DNA from: Verrucomicrobia bacterium UBA3214 | Lineage (GTDB): Bacteria; Verrucomicrobiota; Kiritimatiellia; RFP12; UBA1067 | DNA length: 19,257 nt | Direction: 5' to 3' | Assembly (NCBI GenBank): GCA_002363575.1 | Contig: DEWI01000178.1 | Span: forward strand, 1-19,257 | Shown: positions 7,003 to 14,327 of the stretch, piece after piece | Position numbering within the stretch: position 1 is the first letter of the stretch | Layout: each line of letters begins with the position of its first letter | Translations under genes and position numbers: made by a program | The notes under the pieces: generated by a model | Databases searched by the model: none | What the model was told of the DNA's origin: nothing | Seen by the model: the letters and a program-made list of their open reading frames with translations, nothing else

Positions 7003-7971
7003 TCAAGTCTCCGCCATGGCGCGCGCAAGCGCGTCTATGTCTCCAGGCGGCACGAGCGCGGCTTTGCCCGCGCAGGCTTCGGGGAGCCCGCCGATCGCGA
7101 AGGCAGCGACTTTCCTGCCGAGAGCGACCGCCTCCGCCGCGACGAGCCCGTAAGGTTCTTGCCAAAAGCTGGGGACGACGACGCAGCGCGCCTTTGCCAT
7201 CCATGCCTGCGCGTCGGGCTGGAAGCCTCTCCAGCGCACGCGATCGTCTATGCCGAGGCTCTGCGAAAGGGCGCGCAGTCTGGCCTCCATGTTTCCTGTG
7301 CCGACGATGTCGAGCGTCCGCGACTTGTCAAGTTTGGCGAATGCCTCGAGCAGAAGGTGCACGCCCTTGCCGCGTATGAGCTGCCCGGCGTATAGGATAT
7401 CGATTTCTTCTGCGGGCGCACAGGCCTTCGAGGGATCGCGAGGCGCTATTTCCGGCGTTCGCACTTCTATGTTCCCGGCAGGGATGCCGTTCGCGACAAG
7501 GCGCGATTTCATGAATTGCGAAATCACGACGATACGCGCGAAGCGCCGCATGACCGCCTTCCTCTTCCGCTGGGTCAGGACGCGCGCGAGGCCCGCTTTC
7601 CAGTTTTTAGAGAGCAATGCGCAGAAGATGCAGGGCAGAAAGCCGCCGGGGCGCCGGCAGTTGTTGCCGAGCGCCGTGTATGCGGTCGTGCGCGGGCATA
7701 TCGGCTCGTGGTCGTGCACGTAGTACGTCGTCTTCGCCGGCGGGAACGCCGCGAGCGTCGCGACGTCGGAGCATTTGTGGACGATTATCTCGTCCGCAAA
7801 TGCGAACTCCTGCTGCGCCTCGCGAAGGGTGCGCGCGATTGCGACGGACGTGCCGGCGGCGCGCAGCGCGGCGATGTGGCGTTCCGCGAAGATTTCGATT
7901 CCGCCTCTGACAGGCGAGGCTTCGATATATACGAGCGTTTTCATGTTGCGAGGAAAGGACTTTGCCGGCAT
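7003..7971 (-). CDS. Glycosyltransferase family 4
   Basis: 322 residues with a GT-B fold. The N-terminal half begins KTLVYIEASPVRGGIEIFAERHI, the glycine-rich acceptor-side motif of GT4 enzymes. The C-terminal half has LYAGQLIRGKGVHLLLEAF (about 193-211) and the nucleotide-sugar EX7E motif in EPYGLVAAE (Glu272, Glu280). GT4 enzymes transfer a sugar from a nucleotide donor with retention of configuration, usually in polysaccharide or glycolipid assembly in the cytoplasm. A Cys-rich stretch around residues 105-118 (NNCRRPGGFLPCIFC) is unusual and might bind metal. The start at 7971 lies one base after the stop of the pyruvyl transferase-like gene, with AAAGGTG just before it, suggesting coupled re-initiation; ATG 7944 would remove nine residues and also fits the family. 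Sugar and acceptor are unknown. Confidence 0.9.
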   Translation of the reverse strand: MPAKSFPRNMKTLVYIEASPVRGGIEIFAERHIAALRAAGTSVAIARTLREAQQEFAFADEIIVHKCSDVATLAAFPPAKTTYYVHDHEPICPRTTAYTALGNNCRRPGGFLPCIFCALLSKNWKAGLARVLTQRKRKAVMRRFARIVVISQFMKSRLVANGIPAGNIEVRTPEIAPRDPSKACAPAEEIDILYAGQLIRGKGVHLLLEAFAKLDKSRTLDIVGTGNMEARLRALSQSLGIDDRVRWRGFQPDAQAWMAKARCVVVPSFWQEPYGLVAAEAVALGRKVAAFAIGGLPEACAGKAALVPPGDIDALARAMAET

Positions 7972-7972
7972 T

Positions 7973-9103
7973 TCACCTTTCGTCGATCGCGTTCAGCGCG
8001 GCGAGGAGTTCCGCTTTGGCGCGCTCCAGCCTGGCGAAGAGTTTCGCGTATGCGGCGTCGCGGATGGCCGGCCATGCGGCGTCGCCGGCAAGCGCATCGA
8101 GGACGTGTCGGGTGGTCGCGCTCCAATCGCAATCGTTCACGCTGCCCTCGACGGCGCGGCCGAAGTTCGCCAGCCAGTTTGCGAGTTTAGAGCCTCTTGC
8201 GATGCCTAGGACGGGCGTGCCGGCGTTTGCCGCGATAATCAACAGGTGCAGGCGGCTGGAAAGCACCGCGTCGCAACGCGCCGCCGCGTCGAAAACCGCT
8301 TCCGGCGTTTCGCCGGCGATGCATTCCACGCCGAGGCTGCCGAGCAGCGCGCGATCGGTTTTCGGGTTCATCGGAATTCCGAGAACCTGCGCGCCGGATG
8401 CGCGCACGGCGGCGACGAGCGAGCGTACGCCGTCGAGATCGGCGACTTTGCGTTGCGCGGAGATGCAAAGCCCGAGGACGGGCGCGGCGCCCGCTTCGCG
8501 CGGCTTGCGCTTTGCGCCGGCGCCCAGGAGTATGGCGGTGTCGGCGGCTATGGAGGCGTTCTTGAAACCCATCGAGGCCAGCACGGCCGCGCTTTCAGAG
8601 TCGCGCAGCCATACGCCTTCGCAGCGCGGGAGTATCGCGCGCAAGCGCTTCGCGAGGCTGTGGCGCAACAACTTCTCGTAGGCTTTTTCAAGGTGCATGG
8701 CGTGAAGAAGCGCGAGCTTCTTCCCATGTGGCTTGAAGAACGCGGGATTTAGTTCGTCATCCATTCCGACCGCCCAGATCAGCGTCGGGACGTTGGCGCG
8801 TTGCGCCGCTTCCAGAAGATCCAGCGCGACGTGCGGATAATCCGAAAGTCCCGTGGCGCCGCACCAGATGTATGCATCGTGGCGTGCGGCGACATCGCCA
8901 AAGCCTTCCACGGAGTTGCCTGCAAAGCCGTATGCGGGCACGACGGCGACGCCCAGGCGTTGCGCCGTGGCTTTGTCTTGCGTCGCGACCGTCAGCTCGA
9001 CTCCCGGGATGGAGGCCTTGAGCATCTCCGCCACGCAGGCGATTATCGCTTCGTCGCCGATGTTGTCGCAGCCGAGGGGTATGCCGCCGAGGAGGATTTT
9101 CAT
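7973..9103 (-). CDS. Polysaccharide pyruvyl transferase family protein (CsaB/WcaK-like)
   Basis: 376 residues. The start MKILLGGIPLGCDNIGDEAII has the N-terminal glycine/NIGDE motif of the family, and SSRLHLLIIAANAGTPVLGI (282-301) is its conserved C-terminal signature with the catalytic His region. Members such as CsaB and WcaK add pyruvate ketals to cell-wall or capsular sugars from phosphoenolpyruvate; some members have other roles. ATG 9103 is fixed by AAGGAG at about 9111-9116 and by a four-base ATGA overlap with the stop of the family 2 glycosyltransferase. The frame is open upstream but runs through that gene. It sits between two glycosyltransferases, which supports a role in decorating a secreted or surface polysaccharide. 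Substrate is not deducible. Confidence 0.9.
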   Translation of the reverse strand: MKILLGGIPLGCDNIGDEAIIACVAEMLKASIPGVELTVATQDKATAQRLGVAVVPAYGFAGNSVEGFGDVAARHDAYIWCGATGLSDYPHVALDLLEAAQRANVPTLIWAVGMDDELNPAFFKPHGKKLALLHAMHLEKAYEKLLRHSLAKRLRAILPRCEGVWLRDSESAAVLASMGFKNASIAADTAILLGAGAKRKPREAGAAPVLGLCISAQRKVADLDGVRSLVAAVRASGAQVLGIPMNPKTDRALLGSLGVECIAGETPEAVFDAAARCDAVLSSRLHLLIIAANAGTPVLGIARGSKLANWLANFGRAVEGSVNDCDWSATTRHVLDALAGDAAWPAIRDAAYAKLFARLERAKAELLAALNAIDER

Positions 9104-9945
9104 TGGCGTGCTCCTTTCCAATGGGAGATTCGTTGAACGAAGCGCCTGACCGGCGCGGCGGGGATTTCCCGCCAGTCGCGCGGCCGCGCGGCCAGATATG
9201 CGAAGTCGCGCAGCGTTTCGCGCGCGGCGCCGGCGAGTTCGCGGGCAAGCGAAGGCTGCGCGCCGAATATCTCGCGGTCGGCGGCGCCTTCCCCGCGAAA
9301 GCGCCTGGCCAGTTCCGTGAGCGTGTAATTGTGGGAATGCTCGACATGCGCATGCGGACAATATACTATTTCAACCGGGCGCACGGCGCGCCTGGAATTC
9401 CGCCACGTCCATTCCACGTCTTCGGAATACTGGATGCTCTCGTTGAAGGGGACGGCCAGAAGTTCGGCGCGCCATGTCGCCGACGACGCCAGCGAGAAGA
9501 AGAACTTCCACGTCGCCTGCACCTTGCCGTCGCCGAAGGCGCGCAGCGAATCCTTGCGCACGAGGGCAGTGGCGTCTTTGCGCGGTAGCTGGTTGGCGAA
9601 TGTGAAACGCGGTTTGCCGGGTTCGGTGAGAAGCGGCTTGACAAGCTCGGCCAGCCAATGCTTGTCTAGTGGCACGGCGTCGGAATTGTTGAATACGACA
9701 ATATCGCCTTTTGCATCGGCGACGAGCGCATTCAGCGTGCGCCCCGGTTTGTATGGCCCGGAAGGGCGCTCGAAAAATCTTACGGGCCGTGCGGCGGCGA
9801 TTTCACGCGTGCGATCCGTCGAGGCGTCGTCGCAGACGACGACTTCGAAATCGAACGGCGCTTCTTGCGCGAAGATCGCGTCCAGGGTTTTCGCGATGAG
9901 CGTTTCATCGTTGCGCGCTCTGACGAGTATGCTCACGAATGCCAT
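9100..9945 (-). CDS. Glycosyltransferase family 2
   Basis: 281 residues. The GT-A start is classic: MAFVSILVRARNDETLIAKT, then FEVVVCDDASTDRT (33-46) with the nucleotide-binding aspartates, and VVFNNSDAVPLD (83-94) as the metal-binding DxD-like segment. Family 2 enzymes are inverting transferases used in polysaccharide, lipopolysaccharide and cell-wall glycan synthesis. ATG 9945 is chosen for the very strong GGAGGAGG at about 9953-9960, which lies inside the 3' end of the nitroreductase gene; the two genes overlap by 13 bases. Its own stop overlaps the next start (ATGA). The compact coupling to the pyruvyl transferase-like and family 4 genes argues for one glycan assembly unit. Confidence 0.92.
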   Translation of the reverse strand: MAFVSILVRARNDETLIAKTLDAIFAQEAPFDFEVVVCDDASTDRTREIAAARPVRFFERPSGPYKPGRTLNALVADAKGDIVVFNNSDAVPLDKHWLAELVKPLLTEPGKPRFTFANQLPRKDATALVRKDSLRAFGDGKVQATWKFFFSLASSATWRAELLAVPFNESIQYSEDVEWTWRNSRRAVRPVEIVYCPHAHVEHSHNYTLTELARRFRGEGAADREIFGAQPSLARELAGAARETLRDFAYLAARPRDWREIPAAPVRRFVQRISHWKGARQ

Positions 9946-10967
9946 GTCACGACCTCCTCCAAAGATCTGCGCGGGGAACTGGCGATGTCGAATTCTTCCG
10001 GCGGCGTTCCGCACGCCAGCACCTGCACAATCGCCTCGCGCTCCGGGATTCCGAGAAGGCGGTGCGCGGCCTTGTCGGCTTTCGGCGCCACCGACCAGTG
10101 CAGAATGCAGTGGGCAATGCCGCAGTAGTGCAGGGCGTAGCAGAGATTCAAGACGAATATGCCGCCGTTGGTGTAAGCATCATGGCGCTCCCACGCCCAG
10201 CGCGCCGTGGACAGATCCGCGGTGACGACGAGTACGGCGGATGCATCTTGCCCGAAGCCGCGCGTCCCTCCCTGGAGAGCGAAAAGGCCGTCGCGGAGGC
10301 GGGCGTCTTCGATGACGTGCACGCGCGCATGCTGGCGGTTGCAGGCGCTTGGCGCGGTGAGCGCGATTTTCAGCGCGCTTTCCAGCGCGTCTTTTGGCAC
10401 GGGGCCTGCGAAATGCCTGCAAACGTGTCTGGAGGCGGCGAAAGCCGGGAAGGGCGCGTCTTTCGCGGCGAAGAAGTCGTCCCTCTTTACATGCGGCTGC
10501 GTGGCCGCCGCGAGGGATGGGCGTTTTGCGAGGAAGGCGTCGAGACGCGGCATAGGCTCCGGCCAGCCGGCATGGAGTTCGCGATACGCCTTCAGAACGC
10601 GCGCGGCGTGCGCGACTTGCGGCGTGGCGGCGCCGAAGCGCTTCTCGAAATCTTCGACGAGGTTGATCAGATGCACCACAGCCCCTTTGCCGAAGCCCAT
10701 GCGCCTGTGCGGCATTGTCAGGCCTTTTTCAAGCACGTGGTAGGCCATGACGATCGCGGCTTCCGCGGCAGTCTTTCTATCGAGGTGGAGAGCGCCTGCG
10801 TTGCGCATGAACATGCGCTCGTCCCAGGCGAAGGCTTTGCGCACCTCGCGGCGTATCTTGACGCGCTCGCGCAGCGCGAATGCGCCGCGTTTCAATCTTT
10901 TTAGAACTTCCAGCATGGTTGCATCGGTGAAAAGTGTTTCTCTGTGTCGTGCGAATGCAAAACGCAT
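9933..10967 (-). CDS. Nitroreductase-family protein with N-terminal extension
   Basis: 344 residues. The nitroreductase FMN domain starts near residue 178, with ASRHVCRHFAGPVP and the family segment IALTAPSACNRQ (201-212), and continues to the C-terminus; RFFA/SRRSxRxF-like flavin contacts are recognisable. The first 160 or so residues are an extra, mostly helical region rich in Arg and Lys. Nitroreductase-like flavoproteins with such extensions occur within polysaccharide biosynthesis clusters of other bacteria, where their function is unclear. The start at 10967 is six bases after the GH9 stop; ATG 10916 (MLEVLKRLKRG) is a plausible alternative. Neither has a ribosome binding site. It is linked to the next gene by a 13-base overlap. 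The substrate is unknown; activity could be redox or a non-reductive flavin role. Confidence 0.85.
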   Translation of the reverse strand: MRFAFARHRETLFTDATMLEVLKRLKRGAFALRERVKIRREVRKAFAWDERMFMRNAGALHLDRKTAAEAAIVMAYHVLEKGLTMPHRRMGFGKGAVVHLINLVEDFEKRFGAATPQVAHAARVLKAYRELHAGWPEPMPRLDAFLAKRPSLAAATQPHVKRDDFFAAKDAPFPAFAASRHVCRHFAGPVPKDALESALKIALTAPSACNRQHARVHVIEDARLRDGLFALQGGTRGFGQDASAVLVVTADLSTARWAWERHDAYTNGGIFVLNLCYALHYCGIAHCILHWSVAPKADKAAHRLLGIPEREAIVQVLACGTPPEEFDIASSPRRSLEEVVTWHS

Positions 10968-10973
10968 GGCGGC

Positions 10974-13193
10974 CTAAGGCAGAACCCAGTATCCTTCGAG
11001 GTCGCCGAGGCGCTTCGCAGGGCGCGGACGTGGCGCCGGCCGTGAATTGCCGGGGGACATCAAATACGCCGTCACGCTGGCGGCCGGCGCGATCGTTTCC
11101 CACACGGTATATTCGCTTGCCGCGACAGTCTGGTTTTCCAGATTCCCCCAGCGCCGCCAGATCGGCCATTTGGTCGCGTAGTCCTTGTTGCCGCCATAGA
11201 CCATCGCAACCGCCTTTGCCGGCATTCCGTAAGTCCAGCGGTATGGCGTTATCCCCGGCGTGTATTCGGCTATGCCGTCGATATAGGACGGCAGATCGAG
11301 AAACGCGACGGGATAGACGCTCCCAAGGCCGCTTGTAAGCGTGGTGCCCTGCGGATTGCAGCCATTGTGGAAGTCGTTCGCGAGCGCTGCGGCTTCCAGA
11401 TACTTGCTTTCGCCTGTCATGGCGTGCGCCGCAACGAGGTACTGCGCGCGCCGCAGCGGATGGCACGTTCCCCACGACATCGCGTGGACATGGCCCGTTT
11501 GCGGCGCCCACCACGGCGCGCGATAGGCGTAGGAAGTCTCGATTTGCGTGCAGATCTGCTTGGCGACGTTTATCGTGCGGCGCTGCCACGCCGCATAAAA
11601 ATCTTCGAGGGCGGCCGGCCATTCTCCGAGCGTCCTCTCGCCCGCGAAGACGAGCGGCGGCCAGTTCCACGCATCGCGCTTGACTTTCTCGGCAAGGCGC
11701 GGCATGTCGGCGCGCAGGACGTCGATGTACTTCTCGTCGCGAGTCAGGGCATGGAGATTGACGGCCGCTTTTACGAGGTGCATGGCGTCCAACTCCTCGC
11801 TTTCGCGCCAGACCACGGACTCGCGCTCCGTGAAGAATTTGAATTTCTTCTTGACTATTTCGTAAAGCTCCACCTTCGGGCGCTCGCGCAGCGCGAAATC
11901 CCACGCCGCTATCGCGGACGCTTCGTATTTCTCGCGAAAGCGCGCGTTGCATCGCGCGAGCAGCGCGGCGTGCGCCGCATACATGAGCGAGCTGCGCCTT
12001 GTGGCTCTGGATACGGCATAGCGCATCGGGTCCGCAGCCGCCACGTTGCCCGGTCCTGGATGCCCCGTCGTTTCGAACCATGTGCCGACGCCGCCATCTT
12101 TCTGTTGAACGGCGAGGAGATGGCGCAACCCCCACTCCGCTTCGTCGAGTATGTCGGGAATGCCGTTCTCGTTTTCCGGTATGAGCAGTTGGCCATCGCG
12201 GAAATTCTCCGGCTTCAGGAGATATACGGCGCACAGATCGCCGACGATCGCCAAGTGCGCCGGGCGTCTATCGTAGTCGGCGGCGTCGTGCCAGCCGCCG
12301 CGCGCTTCGATTTTCTCCGCGTGTTCCCAATCGGTGTTCGCGGCGATGATTCCGAACCAGCGCGTCTTCGGGGAAAGCGTGCCTTCTTCCGGAGGGAAGT
12401 TGCCGCGCACTGCGCAAGCATGGCACTCCCCGGCGATCCAGTGGGTGTACGGTTCTTCTTTCGCGATTCCGCAGCGCTTCTGGTATAGACCGGACATGTG
12501 CACGCGAAACGCTTCCTCCGCGGCGCCAGCGGAAATCTTGAAATCGCGGCTTCTGCCTACGCCCGGCACGCGCACGAAATATGTGCCTTCCGCCGTCACG
12601 GCGCTGAAATCCATCTCGTAGGTGATTTCGCCCGTGAAAGGCGTGCCTTCTTTCGTAGTGCCGTCCGCGATTCTCTGCACCGGCGCGGAAGGCGAATCAA
12701 GGACTACTGCGCCGGTGGCCGCGTCCACCAGCTGCCATGACGCGGCCGCGCCGGGGTGTGGCTTCCATGCGCCCAGCTCCGGGCCGAGCCATGCGCCCAT
12801 ATAGACGAACTTCTTCGCCCATGGCAGGTAGCCCACCTGGTTTGTCTTGAAGACCGGGTTCGGCGCGTTCTCGTCCCATCCCTGTTGAGGGTTGTCGAAG
12901 ATATAGAAGTTGGTGTGGATGATGCGCGGCGCGAGTTTCTTCGCGAGGGGATCGGCCAGCCCGCAGGGTATCGGCCAGTAGCCGGTGCGCGCCGGCTCGG
13001 TTATGTGCATTCCAGACGCGCCCGCGTCAGACTGGTGGACGCATGTCCACGGATCCAGATAGTGCACGCGGCTTGATGCACCGGCGGCGGGTTCCGCCGC
13101 GGCCGCGCGCGGGAGAATTGCGAGGGAAAGCGCAATCCAGCGAACCACGGTCGCGTTTGCGGCTTTCCCCGGCGACATTCTCGCAAAATCCAT
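10974..13193 (-). CDS. Glycoside hydrolase family 9 (exported beta-glucanase/glucosidase-like)
   Basis: 739 residues. An N-terminal signal peptide (IALSLAILPRAAAA, about 20-33) directs export. Residues about 115-220 form the Ig-like CelD_N domain (FKTNQVGYLPWAKKF to GVGRSRDFKI) and 225-712 the (alpha/alpha)6 catalytic domain. GGWHDAADYD (299-308) holds the catalytic aspartates Asp303/Asp306, IPENENGIPDILDEAEWGL (338-356) is a GH9 hallmark, NPQGTTLTSGLG (613-624) precedes the late active-site segment, and Glu694 in ASEYTVWET is the likely proton donor. GH9 enzymes cleave beta-1,4-glucans or related oligosaccharides. ATG 13193 follows GGAGG at 13201-13205. It lies 22 bases after apt and six before the nitroreductase gene, so in a polysaccharide operon it may trim or recycle glucan rather than digest plant cellulose. 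The exact substrate is not deducible. Confidence 0.92.
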   Translation of the reverse strand: MDFARMSPGKAANATVVRWIALSLAILPRAAAAEPAAGASSRVHYLDPWTCVHQSDAGASGMHITEPARTGYWPIPCGLADPLAKKLAPRIIHTNFYIFDNPQQGWDENAPNPVFKTNQVGYLPWAKKFVYMGAWLGPELGAWKPHPGAAASWQLVDAATGAVVLDSPSAPVQRIADGTTKEGTPFTGEITYEMDFSAVTAEGTYFVRVPGVGRSRDFKISAGAAEEAFRVHMSGLYQKRCGIAKEEPYTHWIAGECHACAVRGNFPPEEGTLSPKTRWFGIIAANTDWEHAEKIEARGGWHDAADYDRRPAHLAIVGDLCAVYLLKPENFRDGQLLIPENENGIPDILDEAEWGLRHLLAVQQKDGGVGTWFETTGHPGPGNVAAADPMRYAVSRATRRSSLMYAAHAALLARCNARFREKYEASAIAAWDFALRERPKVELYEIVKKKFKFFTERESVVWRESEELDAMHLVKAAVNLHALTRDEKYIDVLRADMPRLAEKVKRDAWNWPPLVFAGERTLGEWPAALEDFYAAWQRRTINVAKQICTQIETSYAYRAPWWAPQTGHVHAMSWGTCHPLRRAQYLVAAHAMTGESKYLEAAALANDFHNGCNPQGTTLTSGLGSVYPVAFLDLPSYIDGIAEYTPGITPYRWTYGMPAKAVAMVYGGNKDYATKWPIWRRWGNLENQTVAASEYTVWETIAPAASVTAYLMSPGNSRPAPRPRPAKRLGDLEGYWVLP

Positions 13194-13215
13194 TTTGCAA
13201 CCTCCGGAATGAAAA

Positions 13216-13746
13216 CTATTTGCCGGCGAACTGGACAAGCGAAACTACGTCGTAGGAGGCGAGTTGGCCGGTGCGCGCGTGAAATCCCTCCAGCTCGATA
13301 GGGAAAATCATTTTTACGATTTTGCCGCCCAGGCGCTCGACGAGGCGCGCGCCGGCCGCTGCCGTCCCGCCAGTTGCCAGCAGGTCGTCGACCAGCACTA
13401 CTCTGTCGCCGGATTCTATCGCGTCTTTATGCATGTGCAGCGTGGCCGCGCCGTATTCCAGCTCGTAATCTTCGCTGATCGTCTCGCGCGGCAGTTTGCC
13501 GGGCTTGCGGAACGGCACGAAAGCGCAGCGCAGGCGGTCGGCCAACGCGGCGCCGAAGATGAATCCGCGAGATTCCGGGGCTGCGACTTTATCGACTCCC
13601 ACGCCCGAAAGCGCGCGCTCCATTTCGATCATGGCGAGCCTGAAGCCTTCGCCCGAATCGAGTATTCCCGTAACGTCGCGGAAGAGCACTCCGGGCTTGG
13701 GGAAGTCTTTTACCTCTTTAACGTACTTTTCAAGTTTGTTCTCCAT
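13216..13746 (-). CDS. apt: Adenine phosphoribosyltransferase
   Basis: 176 residues, full length for Apt. Residues 7-30 read KYVKEVKDFPKPGVLFRDVTGIL, the conserved N-terminus; APESRGFIFGAALA is the adenine/flexible-loop region; and VVLVDDLLATGGTAAAG is the PRPP-binding motif. The enzyme makes AMP from adenine and PRPP in the cytoplasmic purine salvage pathway. ATG 13746 is supported by AGGAGG at 13753-13758, and an extended -10 promoter lies at 13764-13781, giving a very short leader. It is the first gene of the large minus-strand operon, just 22 bases before the GH9 gene. A salvage gene leading a glycan operon is odd but probably reflects promoter sharing. Confidence 0.96.
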   Translation of the reverse strand: MENKLEKYVKEVKDFPKPGVLFRDVTGILDSGEGFRLAMIEMERALSGVGVDKVAAPESRGFIFGAALADRLRCAFVPFRKPGKLPRETISEDYELEYGAATLHMHKDAIESGDRVVLVDDLLATGGTAAAGARLVERLGGKIVKMIFPIELEGFHARTGQLASYDVVSLVQFAGK

Positions 13747-13763
13747 CTGCCGCCTCCTGGCTG

Positions 13764-13781
13764 ATATTATACCATATTTGC
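13764..13781 (-). promoter_or_regulatory. Extended -10 promoter of the apt-glycan operon
   Basis: Read on the minus strand this is GCAAATATGGTATAATAT: TGG followed by a perfect TATAAT (13766-13771). It matches the two promoters near 2200-2248 at nearly every base. A start six to eight bases further on would begin just at the apt ribosome binding site, giving a leader of only about 13 bases. No consensus -35 is apparent. Confidence 0.72.
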
Positions 13782-13931
13782 ACCGCCCCCCGCTGCAACG
13801 CCGGGCGGGGGAAAAGTGTAAAATAAAATGAGTCAAAATGGAAAGGCAGGATTTCGCGGTGGAGAGCAGAGGCGAAAAGGAAGCAAGACAGAGAACGGAA
13901 ACGGAAGGGTAAAAGGAGAAAGAAGCGTCAT
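13782..13931. other. Intergenic spacer at the island edge, strongly purine-biased on the plus strand
   Basis: No ORF of note. Next to the apt promoter lies a GC-rich patch with CCGCCC and GGGCGG arms, a possible weak hairpin. The section 13861-13920 has 53 purines of 60 on the plus strand. A ten-base direct repeat (AAGAAGCGTC) occurs at 13920-13929 and 13934-13943, with the second copy covering the vsr stop codon. This spacer marks the junction between the GC-rich chromosome and the island. Confidence 0.5.
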
Positions 13932-14255
13932 CTAAGAAGCGTCGCGCCACGCTTGTTCGTTGCGATGGTCGCGCTTGACGTTCTTCGACCACTTCTCCAT
14001 CCAGAACGCGATATTCGACTTCGGCATTGTCGAGTCCTTGCATCCATGCCTGTGCCAGAAGCATCCGCGCACGTCTATTATCGTCTTCGCTTTGGGAATC
14101 ACGATGTCCGGCTTGCCCTTGAATCGCTTGTCGCATACTCTGAACCGCCAGCCGCAGGCGAAAAGCCGCTTCCTGACGATGATTTCCGGCTCGGTGTCCT
14201 TGCCGCGTATCTTCGCCATCAGCCGGCTGCGCCGCTCTGGAGTTATCGTATCCAT
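13932..14255 (-). pseudogene. vsr: Very short patch repair endonuclease, C-terminally truncated
   Basis: 107 residues against about 135-155 in intact Vsr. The start MDTITPERRSRLMAKIRGKDTEPEIIVRKRL is typical. The nuclease core is present: Asp50 in GKPDIVIP and RGCFWHRHGC with Cys65, His68, His70 and Cys72. His64 of the E. coli protein is replaced by Arg63. The sequence stops right after RDHRNEQAWRDAS, so the C-terminal strand with the WEC motif, which supplies the fourth zinc ligand (Cys117 in E. coli Vsr), is missing, and no remnant was found in the other frames downstream. Vsr nicks next to T:G mismatches arising from deamination of 5-methylcytosine, so a cytosine methylase should once have been nearby; none is visible. 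Gene identity is sure; loss of activity is inferred. Confidence 0.8.
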
Positions 14256-14267
14256 TTATTGCTTTCT

Positions 14268-14321
14268 TTGTGCAATTGCATCATCGCAATCGCCGCATCT
14301 TCGCACGGTTCCTTTGCACAA
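14268..14321. repeat. Short inverted repeat between rhuM remnant and vsr
   Basis: TTGTGCAA at 14268-14275 and TTGCACAA at 14314-14321 are exact reverse complements with 38 bases between, and the left arm overlaps the ten-base palindrome TGCAATTGCA (14271-14280). It is in the short gap before vsr and could be an operator for a small regulator, or chance in a remnant region. Confidence 0.3.
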
Positions 14322-14327
14322 TGGCGA

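Noticed and set aside
10777..12234. Minus-strand ORF of 485 codons overlapping the GH9 and nitroreductase genes
   Set aside because: Same strand but out of frame with the GH9 catalytic motifs and nitroreductase motifs; composition is that of a shadow frame.
13783..13817. GC-rich inverted arms CCGCCC/GGGCGG as a terminator
   Set aside because: The arms are short, the loop is long, and no T-run follows on either strand in the needed position.
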